A stretch of 64,000 nt of DNA, from contig NZ_CP071139.1 of NCBI RefSeq assembly GCF_017639205.1, positions 7,563,501-7,627,500 on the forward strand, read 5' to 3'. The position numbers and the translations under genes are program-made. The DNA is from Streptomyces nojiriensis. Its GTDB lineage: Bacteria > Actinomycetota > Actinomycetes > Streptomycetales > Streptomycetaceae. Numbering within the stretch: position 1 is the stretch's first letter; each line of letters starts with the position of its first letter. Under the pieces are notes generated by a model. It had not been told where the DNA came from. It did not search any database and saw only the letters and a program-made list of their open reading frames with translations. Below are positions 26,208 through 34,580 of the stretch, piece after piece.

Positions 26208-26945
26208 TCAGAGGACAGCGGTTCCCGCCGGCGGACCCCGCGAGGTGATGGCGTGGACGAGGAAGAGCCGGCGCGGCGCGCGGTGGCGGCGCCGGCGGCG
26301 GATCCGGACGGGCCGCCGGTGTGCGGGTACCGCCGTACGGAGCAGGAGGCGCAGGGGGGTCCAGAGGCGGCCGGCGACGGCGCGCACCACACGGAAGACG
26401 GCCCGCTCGCCGTGGGCGAGCCAGAGCCCGCACATCACGGCGGCCAGCAGGTGCGCCGCCAGCATGCCGACCGGAGACATGGCGGCCGCCTCGTGCACAC
26501 CACCCGGAAGCGGCCCGCCGGCCGCACCCGTCACGGCGGACGCGGCGTCCGCCGCCCCGTGCAGGGCGTGGTGCAGGTGGGCCGGGGCCTCCGGCATACC
26601 GGCGGCGGGCGGCTGCGACATCCGCACCATCGACGACATCGACGACATCGACGGCATCTGCCCGGATCCGGTCGGAGCGGCCGGCCCGGCGAGGGACTGG
26701 GACAGGGAGAAACCGGCGTGGAGCACCGCCTGGACGGCGACGGCCGCCGTCGTCACGGCGAGCAGCCCGCGTTCACGCCCCGCGAGGGCCCAGGCCGTCG
26801 CCGCCGTGCCCGGGAAGGCGACGGACAGCGCCCACCAGGGCACTGCCGCACCCGACATGAGCAGGTGCCCGGTAGCCGCGAGCAGCACGCAGAGGGCTGC
26901 GAACATCGCAGCCCGGAGGGCGCGGAAACAACGGACCGGGTTCAT
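26208..26945 (-). CDS. Met/His-rich integral membrane protein
   Basis: 245-aa membrane protein with about five hydrophobic helices (about 12-34, 39-58, 64-85, 152-185 and nearby). Between helices 3 and 4 is a loop with seven Met in about 20 residues (GQMPSMSSMSSMVRMS) followed by HLHHALH, a composition seen in copper-handling proteins. The C-terminus is an Arg-rich cytoplasmic tail. ATG 26945 is favoured because it begins at the first helix with AAGGAT upstream. It precedes the ECF sigma gene on the same strand and may act as sensor or regulator for it. Family not recognised. Confidence 0.7.
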   Translation of the reverse strand: MNPVRCFRALRAAMFAALCVLLAATGHLLMSGAAVPWWALSVAFPGTAATAWALAGRERGLLAVTTAAVAVQAVLHAGFSLSQSLAGPAAPTGSGQMPSMSSMSSMVRMSQPPAAGMPEAPAHLHHALHGAADAASAVTGAAGGPLPGGVHEAAAMSPVGMLAAHLLAAVMCGLWLAHGERAVFRVVRAVAGRLWTPLRLLLRTAVPAHRRPVRIRRRRRHRAPRRLFLVHAITSRGPPAGTAVL

Positions 26946-27149
26946 CGAGGGCTCATCCTTGCACCGGCCTCCCGAGCCGCACATCAGGGTGCGCACTTCC
27001 GGACAAGTTCCCGCGGTCCGGCCTGTCATGGCCGGGCCGCCCGCCTCGTGTGGTGCAGGGCACAGCGGAGGGAGGGAACCTGCCCGCCGCTCCATCCGAC
27101 TGCCTACCCGCTCGGTCGAAGAGTTCAACGTCCTGGGAAGGGAGACTTC

Positions 27150-28355
27150 GTGACGGCGGAGGGCACGGCGACCGCATCGCCGGCGGAGAAGGACGGTGCG
27201 GCGGGGCGGCAGTTGACCGCGCTGCTCACCTGCGCCATGGCGTTCTCGATGCTGCAGCTGTTCCTCCTCGGGGCGCTGGGCCCGCGCCTGGTGACCGAAC
27301 TCGGCGTGTCCCCGGCCGTGCTGGGGCTCACGACCACGATCGGCTTCGGCACCGCCGCCGTCCTGTCCCCGGCGGGCGGCCGGATCGTGGACCGGATCGG
27401 TCCGCGGCGCTCACTGGTGGTCCTGCTGCTGGTCTCCGCGGCGGCCCTCGCCCTGATCGGCGCCGCGCCCGGCGCCGGCCTGCTGCTCGGCGCCGTCGCG
27501 CTGGGCGGCGTACCCCAGGCGCTGGCCAACCCGGCCACCAACAAGGCCGTGCTGCGCGCCGTTCCGCCCGCCCGGCGGGGCGCGGTGACCGGGCTCAAGC
27601 AGTCCGGGGTCCAGCTCGGCGCCTTCGCTGCCGGGCTGCCGCTCGCCCTGCTCGCGGGCGGCATCGGCTGGCGGGGCGCGGTCTGGACCGGCGCCGGCGC
27701 CGCCCTGGTCGCCGGGCTGTGGGCCCTGCGCGTACTGCCCGCCGACCCCGCCGCGCCGCCCGCGGGGCCCCGTACGGCTCTCGTGCCGCGGGGGATGGTG
27801 GCCTGGCTGGCGGTCTTCTCGCTGTTCCTCGGCGCCGGGATCGCCTCGGTCAACACCTACCTCGCGCTCTTCGGGGCGCAGCGCCTGGACATGGGCCCGA
27901 CGGCGGCGGCCGCCCTGGTCGCCGTACTGGGCGTGGCGGGGATCGCGGGCCGGGTCGGATGGTCGAAGGCGGCCCGGCCCGGACGGGCCGAGTGGCTCCC
28001 GGGCTGGCTGGCCTGCGGGGCGCTGGGCGCGGCGGCCCTGCTGGCGGCCGCCCTGGTGGCGGGCCCGCTGGTGTGGGTCGGGGCGATCGCCGTCGGCGTC
28101 TTCGCCGTCTCCGGCAACGCCGTCTCGATGGTGCTGGTCATGCAGCGGGCCGCCCCCGGCCGGGCCGGACAGGACTCGGCGCTGGTCGCGGCCGGGTTCT
28201 TCGGCGGGTTCGCCGTGGGACCGCCGCTGTTCGGGCTGCTCGCGCAGAGCGGACGGTACGGGCCGGGCTGGCTGCTGGTCGCTGCGGAGTTCGCGGTGGC
28301 GGCGGCCGTAGCGTTCCTGTGGGCCGTACGGGACCGGCGGGAGGGCCCGGCATGA
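27150..28355 (+). CDS. MFS transporter
   Basis: 401-aa major facilitator with 12 hydrophobic helices. The loop 2-3 signature GRIVDRIGPRRSL is at about 76-88. The closest style is the sugar/aromatic-acid MFS_1 group. GTG 27150 has GGAAGGGAG upstream. Its stop overlaps the start of the GH88-like gene (ATGA), so import and hydrolysis are probably coupled: the transporter may bring in an unsaturated or short uronide-containing oligosaccharide. It is divergent from the Met-rich membrane protein. Confidence 0.86.
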   Translation: MTAEGTATASPAEKDGAAGRQLTALLTCAMAFSMLQLFLLGALGPRLVTELGVSPAVLGLTTTIGFGTAAVLSPAGGRIVDRIGPRRSLVVLLLVSAAALALIGAAPGAGLLLGAVALGGVPQALANPATNKAVLRAVPPARRGAVTGLKQSGVQLGAFAAGLPLALLAGGIGWRGAVWTGAGAALVAGLWALRVLPADPAAPPAGPRTALVPRGMVAWLAVFSLFLGAGIASVNTYLALFGAQRLDMGPTAAAALVAVLGVAGIAGRVGWSKAARPGRAEWLPGWLACGALGAAALLAAALVAGPLVWVGAIAVGVFAVSGNAVSMVLVMQRAAPGRAGQDSALVAAGFFGGFAVGPPLFGLLAQSGRYGPGWLLVAAEFAVAAAVAFLWAVRDRREGPA

Positions 28356-29443
28356 GCACGGGCGGCGCCTGGCAGGGCCCGGCCCTCGCGGCCGTCATGG
28401 CACGGGTGGCGGTGACCGCCGAGGCGGTGGGCCCCCGCTTCCCGCTGTACGCCGAGCCGGACGGCGGGCGGTGGACGACCACCGGCCGCGGCTCGTGGAC
28501 CGGCGGGTTCTGGGCCGGGCTGCTCTGGCTGCGGGCCCGGTACACCGGCGACGCGGCCGACCGGCGCGCCGCCGCCGCGTGCACGGCCCGGCTCGAACCG
28601 TGGGTACGGGCCGACACCGCCACCCGCGGCCTGATCCTCTGGTACGGGACCGCTCCGGCCGGGGACGATGCCGCGGCCGCCGAGCTCCGGGGCCGCGGCG
28701 CCCACGCGGTGCTGTCGGCCTACGACCGCGAACTCGGGCTCGTGCCCTGGGGGGACGCGCTCGGCGGGCCCCGGCTGCTCGCCCGCGTGGACGGGGTGCC
28801 GGGGACCGTACCCCTGCTGGCCGGAGCCGGACCGCAGGGCGCCGCCGCGGCGGCGGCCCACCTCCACCGCCACCTCGATCTCTGCCTCGGCGCGGGCCGG
28901 GACCGCTCGCTGCGGCCCGCCCTGCGCTTCGACGCGGCCGCGGGCTGGCAGCCCTGCGCGGACCCGCCGCCGGGCTGGAGCCGGGGCCGGGCCTGGCTGC
29001 TGCTGGCGGTGGCCGACGCCCTGCTGCGCCCGGACCCGGCGACGCCCGGCCCGGCCGGCCGGCTCGCCGAGGCGGCCGAACTCCTCTCGGCGGAGGGCGA
29101 ATTCCCCGCCGGAGGGCTCGTCCCGGCGGCCGACGCCGCCCGGCCGGACGGGCCGCTCGACACCTCGGCCGCCGCGATCACGGCGGTCGCCCTGCTGAAA
29201 CTCGCCCGGGTGCCCGGCCCCCGGGCGGCCGCGTACGGGCACCGGGCCGGGGCGATCCTCCACCGCCTCGCGGAGGACCACCTCACCGGCACGGACTCCG
29301 GGCGCCCGCCCGGGATGCTGCTGGACGGCTGCTACGACGCCGGGAAGGAACTGGCCGTCCGGCACGAGCTCGTCTGGGGCGACTTCTTCCTGGCACTCGG
29401 CCTCGCCGCCCTGCACGGAGCCGTCGACATCACCGGCGTCTAG
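28352..29443 (+). CDS. GH88/GH105-like glucuronyl hydrolase
   Basis: 363-aa (alpha/alpha)6-barrel protein. Matches to the unsaturated glucuronyl hydrolase family are GSWTGGFWAGLLWL (about 47-60), GWSRGRAWLLLAVADAL (about 208-224), PLDTSAAAITAVALL (about 268-282) and the final VWGDFFLALGLAAL. No signal peptide, so it acts in the cytoplasm. Members remove 4,5-unsaturated uronic acids released by polysaccharide lyases. It starts inside the MFS stop codon. No lyase gene is in this window, so the source of substrate is open. Confidence 0.84.
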   Translation: MSTGGAWQGPALAAVMARVAVTAEAVGPRFPLYAEPDGGRWTTTGRGSWTGGFWAGLLWLRARYTGDAADRRAAAACTARLEPWVRADTATRGLILWYGTAPAGDDAAAAELRGRGAHAVLSAYDRELGLVPWGDALGGPRLLARVDGVPGTVPLLAGAGPQGAAAAAAHLHRHLDLCLGAGRDRSLRPALRFDAAAGWQPCADPPPGWSRGRAWLLLAVADALLRPDPATPGPAGRLAEAAELLSAEGEFPAGGLVPAADAARPDGPLDTSAAAITAVALLKLARVPGPRAAAYGHRAGAILHRLAEDHLTGTDSGRPPGMLLDGCYDAGKELAVRHELVWGDFFLALGLAALHGAVDITGV

Positions 29444-29453
29444 GGAGTGCCTG

Positions 29454-29616
29454 GGCCGTCTCTTTCGGATCTTGCCGGGCCGGCGACGCCCGGCACCGCA
29501 CCTGGCCGCGTTGTCGGGGCGCCCGAGTACGTCCCGTACACGGCGCGCCCCTCTGCCTTGCCCTGTACGGCACCGGACGCCGCGGGCTCGGCCGACAAGA
29601 TCCGAAAGAGACGGCC
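29454..29616. repeat. 163-bp terminal-inverted-repeat element, copy 3
   Basis: Same length and orientation on the plus strand as the copy at 6026-6188, with a perfect 21-bp inverted repeat at the ends (29454-29474, 29596-29616). The sixth variable base of each arm differs from copy 1 (TCTTTCGG rather than TCTTCCGG) and the opposite arm carries the matching change. It lies between convergent genes, and its right end shares a base with the TAG stop of the acyl-CoA dehydrogenase. Confidence 0.85.
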
Positions 29617-30827
29617 TACGCCGTCACCGGGCCGCCGTCCGTTGCGTAGCCGCGCAGGACCCGGCGGGCCACGGAGGTGATGTGGAGCTCGTCCGGCCCG
29701 TCGAGGATGCGGGCGGCCCGGCCGGTGCGCAGGAGTCCGGGCAGGGGGGTGTCCGGACCGAGCCCGGCGGCGCCGTGGACCTGGATGGCGGAGTCGGCGA
29801 CCTGCTGGAGCATGCGCGCGGCGGCGACCTTGGCGAGCCCCACCTCCGTACGCGCGTCCCGCCCGGCGGCGATCAGCGCCACCGCCTCGTGCACCAGGGG
29901 GCGGGTGGTGCGCAGGGCGAGCAGGGCGTCGAAGACATGCCCCTGGATCAGCTGCTGGTCGGCGAGGGGCCCGCGGGACCCGCTGCGGGTGGCGGCCCGC
30001 TCGCACATGAGGTCGAAGGCGCGCCGCGCCTGGCCGAGCCAGCGCAGGCAGCGCAGCGTACGGCCGAGCTGCAGCCGCTCACCGGCGATGGCGAGCGCGT
30101 CCCCGGGCTTCCCGAGGAGGTGGTCGGCCGGGACCCGGACCCGGTCGAGCTCGATCTCGTACTGGCCGCCCGCACCGAGGACGGGGAGTTCGCGTACGAC
30201 GCGGAAACCGGCCGACGCGGTGGGCACGAGCAGCAACGACAGCCCCTCGCGGTCACCGGCGCTCCCGCCGGTGCGGGCCATCACCGTCACCAGGTCGGCG
30301 CCCGCGGCGCCGGAGGTGAACCACTTGCGGCCGCTGACGAGCCAGCTCCCGTCCGGCCCGCGCTCGGCCCGGGTGCCGGTCCGCGCGGGGTCGGTGCCGG
30401 GGACGTCCGGCTCGGTCATGGCGTAGCAGGTCCGCATCTCCCCGGCGACCAGCGGCTTCAGGTACGCCTCCCGGACCGCGGTCCCCCCGTGCCGCCCCAG
30501 CATCGTCACGTCGAGCAGCGGGGCGGATCCCAGCGCGGCCGGGCCGTGGTCACTGGCCCCCTCCGTCTCGGCCAGTGCGGCGTACGCCCCGAACCCCAGG
30601 CCGCCGCCGCCCAGTTCCACCGGGAGCGGCAGCGCCCACAGGCCCTCCTCCCGGGCCTGGCCGCGCAAATCGGCCAGCGCATCGGCCGCGGCGGGCCCGC
30701 CCGCGTCCAGCACCGCTTCCCGGGGGATCACCCGGGAGCGGACGAACCGGTCGATCCGCTCCCTCAACTCATCCGGCCCCGCAGCCTGTTGTGCAACCGA
30801 GGTGTGGTCCGTGCCTGGATCCGTCAC
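29616..30827 (-). CDS. acyl-CoA dehydrogenase
   Basis: 403-aa flavoprotein oxidising acyl-CoA thioesters. The FAD-binding middle domain shows CYAMTEPDVPGTDPA (about 136-150) and WLVSGRKWFTSGA (about 168-180); the C-terminal helical domain ends IQVHGAAGLGPDTPL (about 360-374), a typical ACAD pattern. GTG 30827 is favoured over ATG 30842 because AGGAGG stands six bases before it. The gene is divergent from the CoA-transferase/AMP-ligase pair; the three enzymes probably form one acyl-CoA pathway (activate, transfer, dehydrogenate). Its TAG stop is fused to the repeat element. Confidence 0.88.
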   Translation of the reverse strand: MTDPGTDHTSVAQQAAGPDELRERIDRFVRSRVIPREAVLDAGGPAAADALADLRGQAREEGLWALPLPVELGGGGLGFGAYAALAETEGASDHGPAALGSAPLLDVTMLGRHGGTAVREAYLKPLVAGEMRTCYAMTEPDVPGTDPARTGTRAERGPDGSWLVSGRKWFTSGAAGADLVTVMARTGGSAGDREGLSLLLVPTASAGFRVVRELPVLGAGGQYEIELDRVRVPADHLLGKPGDALAIAGERLQLGRTLRCLRWLGQARRAFDLMCERAATRSGSRGPLADQQLIQGHVFDALLALRTTRPLVHEAVALIAAGRDARTEVGLAKVAAARMLQQVADSAIQVHGAAGLGPDTPLPGLLRTGRAARILDGPDELHITSVARRVLRGYATDGGPVTA

Positions 30828-30841
30828 TTCTTTCCTCCTCA

Positions 30842-30899
30842 TTCCCGGGAACTCGTGGGAACACCCGACCGACTCACTGTCCGTGGAACTGGTCGGGTG
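30842..30899. promoter_or_regulatory. divergent promoter with two palindromes
   Basis: In the 144-bp gap between the acyl-CoA dehydrogenase and CoA-transferase genes lie a 10-bp palindrome TTCCCGGGAA (30842-30851) and a 9-bp inverted repeat CACCCGACC/GGTCGGGTG (30862-30870, 30891-30899). Either may bind a common repressor. No regulator gene is next to them, although a MerR gene follows the operon. Confidence 0.45.
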
Positions 30900-30971
30900 C
30901 GGACGCTCCCGGGTTCCCCAGATTCGGCAAGACCCGGGCGCCGGCCACCGCCGCGCCAGGAGAGGAGAGGC

Positions 30972-32792
30972 ATGGCGTCACCAGCAACCACGCAGACGGT
31001 CCGGCCGCTCGACACACTGCGCTTCGACACCTCGGGGCCCCCGCAGATCACGAGCGTCATCGCCGACCACCTGCGGCTGCTCGGCGCGCGGACGGACCGC
31101 CCCGCACACGGGGACGCGTCCACCGGCACCGCCACCGACACCGGTGGCACCACGCTCACGGGCTGCGGTTTCGAACCGGCGCACGCGAGCGCCACCTGGG
31201 CGGATCCCCTGAGCGGGCTCGTCGACGAGGCCACGGTCCAGGCCGCCACCGGCATCATGGCCGTACACGGCCGGCGCGACGGCGGCCCGCGCGGCCTCGC
31301 CGTCGACTACGCGGCCACCGCCACCGGAGTCCTGGCCGTCCAGGGGCTCCTCGCGGCTCTCGTGGGCCAGGCCCGCGGCGGGGCCGCCCGCGCGGTCAGC
31401 ACCAGCGCGGACCGGGCGGGGCTGCTCGCGGTCTCCCAGTACCTCGCCGCCACCGGGGCCGACGAGGGCGAGGCCGCCGAACTCGCTCCCGGAGGACCCC
31501 CGTTCACTTCCGCCGACGGTGTCCTCTTCGAACTGGAGACGCTCGATCCGGGCGCCTGGGCGGCCTTCTGGAAGGCCCTGGAGGCGCCCCCGGAGGCCCT
31601 GCGGGCCGGCTGGCGGCCCTTCCAGTTCCGCTACGCCACCGCCTGCGCCCCCTTCCCGGCGGCCCTCCACCTCACGGCCCGGTCCCACCCCTGGGAGCGG
31701 ATCCGCCGGGCCGCGGCCGCATACGGCACCGAGGTGTGCGCCCTGCACCCGCTCGCTCAACGGGCCGCGGAACGGGCCGCGGAACGCGACGGCGCCGCCC
31801 CCTGGTCCCTGTCACGGTCGGCCACCGGGCGTCTCACCGCCAGGTCGGCCCGGCTGCCCGGCGCGGCACCGTCCGGCGGGCCCCTGGCCGGGCTGACCGT
31901 GCTGGAGGCGGGCCGCCGCATCCAGGCCCCGCTCGCGGCGCATCTGCTCGGGCTCCTCGGCGCCGACGTGATCCGGATCGAACCCCCGGGCGGCGACCCG
32001 CTGCGCGGCATGCCCCCGGCCTGTTCCGGGATCTCGGCGCGCTGGCTCGCCCTCAACCGGGGCAAGCAGGCCGTGGAGATCGACATCAAGAGGGAGGCCG
32101 ACCGCCGGCGGCTGCGGGAGCTGGCGGCCGGGGCCGACGTCTTCCTGCACAACTGGGCGCCGGGCAAGGCCGCCGAGCTCGGCCTCGACTCCGGGGACCT
32201 CGCACGGGTCAATCCCGCGCTCGTCTACGCGTACACCAGCGGCTGGGCCGACCGGATCGAGGACGCCCCCATGGGCACCGACTTCATGGTCCAGGCCCGT
32301 ACGGGCGTCGGCGAGGCCGTCCGCCCCGAGGGCGAGGCCCCGGCGCCCTCGCTGATGACCCTGCTCGACGTACTGGGCGGGCTGCTCGGCGCGGAGGCCG
32401 TCCTCGCCGGTCTGCTGCTGCGCGAGCGCAGCGGCCACGGCGTACGGGTGGACTCCTCCCTGCTCGGCGCGGCCGACACGCTGACCGCCCCCGCCCTGCG
32501 CCGGGCGGCCCGCGGGCAGAACCCCCGGCGGCCGGCCGGATTCCGGCTCCCGCGGCCGACGGCGGACGGCTGGCTCGCGCCGGCCGACGCCGACGCCCGC
32601 GCGGTGGCCGACCACGACCTGGGCGGCCTGTCCACGACCGAGGCCCTGGCCCGGCTGCACGAGCACGGCCTGACCGCGACCGCGGTCACCACCGAGCTGT
32701 CCGACCTGCATCACGATCCGCGCTTCCCCGGCTCGATCAGCCGCGACGCGCACGGCGCCCCCGCAGTCCCCGACCCCTGGAGCTTCGTATGA
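30972..32792 (+). CDS. two-domain CaiB/BaiF CoA-transferase
   Basis: 606-aa class III CoA-transferase, about 200 residues longer than the usual 400. Residues about 310-606 form a recognisable CaiB region: LTVLEAGRRIQAPLAAHLLGLLGADVIRIEPPGGDPLRG, then LNRGKQAVEIDI. The catalytic Asp is expected in MGTDFMVQARTG (about 434-445). Residues 1-300 look like a degenerate second CaiB-type unit (VQAATGIMAVHGRRDG, VDYAATATGVLAVQGLLAAL). GGAGAGG precedes ATG 30972. The stop overlaps the ligase start. It should move CoA between carboxylic acids; substrate unknown. Confidence 0.85.
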   Translation: MASPATTQTVRPLDTLRFDTSGPPQITSVIADHLRLLGARTDRPAHGDASTGTATDTGGTTLTGCGFEPAHASATWADPLSGLVDEATVQAATGIMAVHGRRDGGPRGLAVDYAATATGVLAVQGLLAALVGQARGGAARAVSTSADRAGLLAVSQYLAATGADEGEAAELAPGGPPFTSADGVLFELETLDPGAWAAFWKALEAPPEALRAGWRPFQFRYATACAPFPAALHLTARSHPWERIRRAAAAYGTEVCALHPLAQRAAERAAERDGAAPWSLSRSATGRLTARSARLPGAAPSGGPLAGLTVLEAGRRIQAPLAAHLLGLLGADVIRIEPPGGDPLRGMPPACSGISARWLALNRGKQAVEIDIKREADRRRLRELAAGADVFLHNWAPGKAAELGLDSGDLARVNPALVYAYTSGWADRIEDAPMGTDFMVQARTGVGEAVRPEGEAPAPSLMTLLDVLGGLLGAEAVLAGLLLRERSGHGVRVDSSLLGAADTLTAPALRRAARGQNPRRPAGFRLPRPTADGWLAPADADARAVADHDLGGLSTTEALARLHEHGLTATAVTTELSDLHHDPRFPGSISRDAHGAPAVPDPWSFV

Positions 32793-34465
32793 CCGCCGAC
32801 CGGCTCGTACTGCACGACCTGCTGCCCGCCGAACTGCGCCGCTCCTGGGTGGTCGACGGGACCTGCCCCGACCTCGACCTCTACAGCCTCTTCCGAGCAC
32901 GCCAGATCTCCGACCTGCACCGCACGGCCGTCCTCGATGCCAAGGGCAAGCTCTGCTACACCGCGCTGGACCGCAAGGTCCGATGTCTGGCCACCGGCCT
33001 GCGGGAACTGGGCATCGGCCCGGGCGACGTGGTCGGCGTACAACTCCCCAACAACCGCTTCGCCGTCGTCGCCGATCTCGCGCTCGCCGCACTCGGCGCG
33101 ATCGCGCTCCCCTTCCCGGTCGGCCGGGGCGTCCTCGAAGCGGAGTGCCTGCTGCGCCGCGCCGAGGCCGTCGCCGTCATCGCGGCCACCGAGCACCGGG
33201 AGTTCCGGCACGCGGCGGATCTGAGCACGCTCGCCGGGGCGCTCCCGGCCCTGCGGCACGTCATCGCCGCCGGTCCCGGAGCCGTGCCTGAAGGAACGAT
33301 TCGGCTGTCGGGGCTGCTGCGGTCCGACCCCACAGGATTCGTCCCCGCCCGGCCCGATCCCGACAGCGCCGCACGCATCCTCGTCTCCTCCGGCTCCGAG
33401 GCCGAGCCGAAGATGATCGCGTACTCGCACAACGCGCTGGCCGGCGGGCGCGGGAACTTCCTCGCCTCCCTCATCCCGGACCGCACCCCGCCGAGCTGCC
33501 TCTTCCTCGTACCGCTGGCGTCCGCCTTCGGGTCCAACGGCACCGCCGTCACCCTCGCCCGGCACGGCGGCACCCTCGTCCTGCTCGACCAGTTCAGCCC
33601 GGACGCGGCGATCGCGGCGGTACGCGAACACCGGCCGACGCACATTCTCGGCGTGCCCACCATGATCCGCATGATGCTCGAACGCCTCGACGGGACGGAC
33701 GAGAAGCTGCCCGCGCCCACCGCACTGGTCCTCGGCGGCGCGCCGCTCGACGAGACCACCGCGGCCGCCGCGGCCGAGGCCTTCGGCTGTCCCGTGGTGA
33801 ACCTCTACGGCTCCGCAGACGGCGTCAACTGCCACACCGGACTGGGCAGCACGGTGCCGCCCACCGACGGATCCGGGGTGGTCGCCGGCCACCCCGACCC
33901 CCGGGTCGCCGAGATCCGCATCGCCGACCCCGACACGCACGAACCGCTGCCCGACGGCGCCGTCGGCGAGATCATCTCGCGCGGCCCGATGACCCCGCTG
34001 TGCTACGTGGGCGCACCCGAACTGGACGCCCGCTACCGCACGCCCGACGGCTGGGTCCGCACCGGTGACCTCGGGTACCTCGACTCCGACAGCGTCCTGC
34101 ACATCGTCGGCCGCCTCAAGGACATCGTCATCCGCGGAGGCGCCAACATCAGCCCGGCGGAGGTGGAACGCGAACTCACCGCGCACCCCCAGATCCGGGA
34201 CGTGGCCTGCGTCGGCGTGCCGGACCCGCTGATGGGGGAGCGGCTGGCGGCCTGCGTGGTGCCGCGCGGAGGGCAGCCCCTCACCCTCGCCTCCCTCGGT
34301 GAACACCTCACCCGGCGCGGGCTGGAGCGGAACAAGCACCCCGAGCGGCTGCTCCTGATCGCCGAACTGCCCCTGACGGCGGCCGGCAAACCGGACCGCG
34401 CCGCCCTGCGCGAGCGCCTCGCGGCGACCGCCGCGGTGGCTGCGCCGCTCGCCCAGGCGGGATGA
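32789..34465 (+). CDS. class I adenylate-forming acyl-CoA ligase
   Basis: 558-aa ANL-superfamily enzyme. Motifs include GDLGYLDSDSVLHIVGRLKDIVIRGG (about 428-453) with the hinge Asp/Arg, and LPLTAAGKPDRAAL near the C-terminus with the adenylation Lys. The phosphate-binding loop is unusual: VSSGSEAEPKM near 203-213 instead of a TSGTTGxPKG-like sequence, and the YGxTE motif is YGSADG. Activity is still likely because the Lys and Asp are kept. It is coupled by ATGA overlap to the CoA-transferase. Probably activates a carboxylic acid for the same pathway. Confidence 0.85.
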   Translation: MTADRLVLHDLLPAELRRSWVVDGTCPDLDLYSLFRARQISDLHRTAVLDAKGKLCYTALDRKVRCLATGLRELGIGPGDVVGVQLPNNRFAVVADLALAALGAIALPFPVGRGVLEAECLLRRAEAVAVIAATEHREFRHAADLSTLAGALPALRHVIAAGPGAVPEGTIRLSGLLRSDPTGFVPARPDPDSAARILVSSGSEAEPKMIAYSHNALAGGRGNFLASLIPDRTPPSCLFLVPLASAFGSNGTAVTLARHGGTLVLLDQFSPDAAIAAVREHRPTHILGVPTMIRMMLERLDGTDEKLPAPTALVLGGAPLDETTAAAAAEAFGCPVVNLYGSADGVNCHTGLGSTVPPTDGSGVVAGHPDPRVAEIRIADPDTHEPLPDGAVGEIISRGPMTPLCYVGAPELDARYRTPDGWVRTGDLGYLDSDSVLHIVGRLKDIVIRGGANISPAEVERELTAHPQIRDVACVGVPDPLMGERLAACVVPRGGQPLTLASLGEHLTRRGLERNKHPERLLLIAELPLTAAGKPDRAALRERLAATAAVAAPLAQAG

Positions 34466-34543
34466 CGCCCGGGTCCCGGCGGCCGGACACCTGCCGCCGG
34501 GCCCCCTCCCCGCACACGAACGACGGCGAGCCCCGGGCCCTGG

Positions 34544-34574
34544 TTGAGTCTCCCGTGGGGGGAGACAGCAAGCT
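34544..34574 (+). promoter_or_regulatory. MerR-type autoregulated promoter with 19-bp spacer
   Basis: A -35 box TTGAGT (34544-34549) and a -10 box CAAGCT (34569-34574) are separated by exactly 19 bp. The spacer contains the inverted repeat GTCTCCC/GGGAGAC (34548-34554, 34560-34566). This is the classical MerR-activated architecture. Transcription would begin about 34580-34582, at or next to the ATG of the merR gene at 34581, so the mRNA is probably leaderless. Confidence 0.7.
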
Positions 34575-34580
34575 GGGGGC

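Noticed and set aside
24720..28355. 1211-aa plus-strand open frame ending in the MFS gene
   Set aside because: The first 800 residues are low-complexity Arg/Pro/Gly sequence antisense to the sigma factor and membrane protein genes; the MFS protein starts at GTG 27150.
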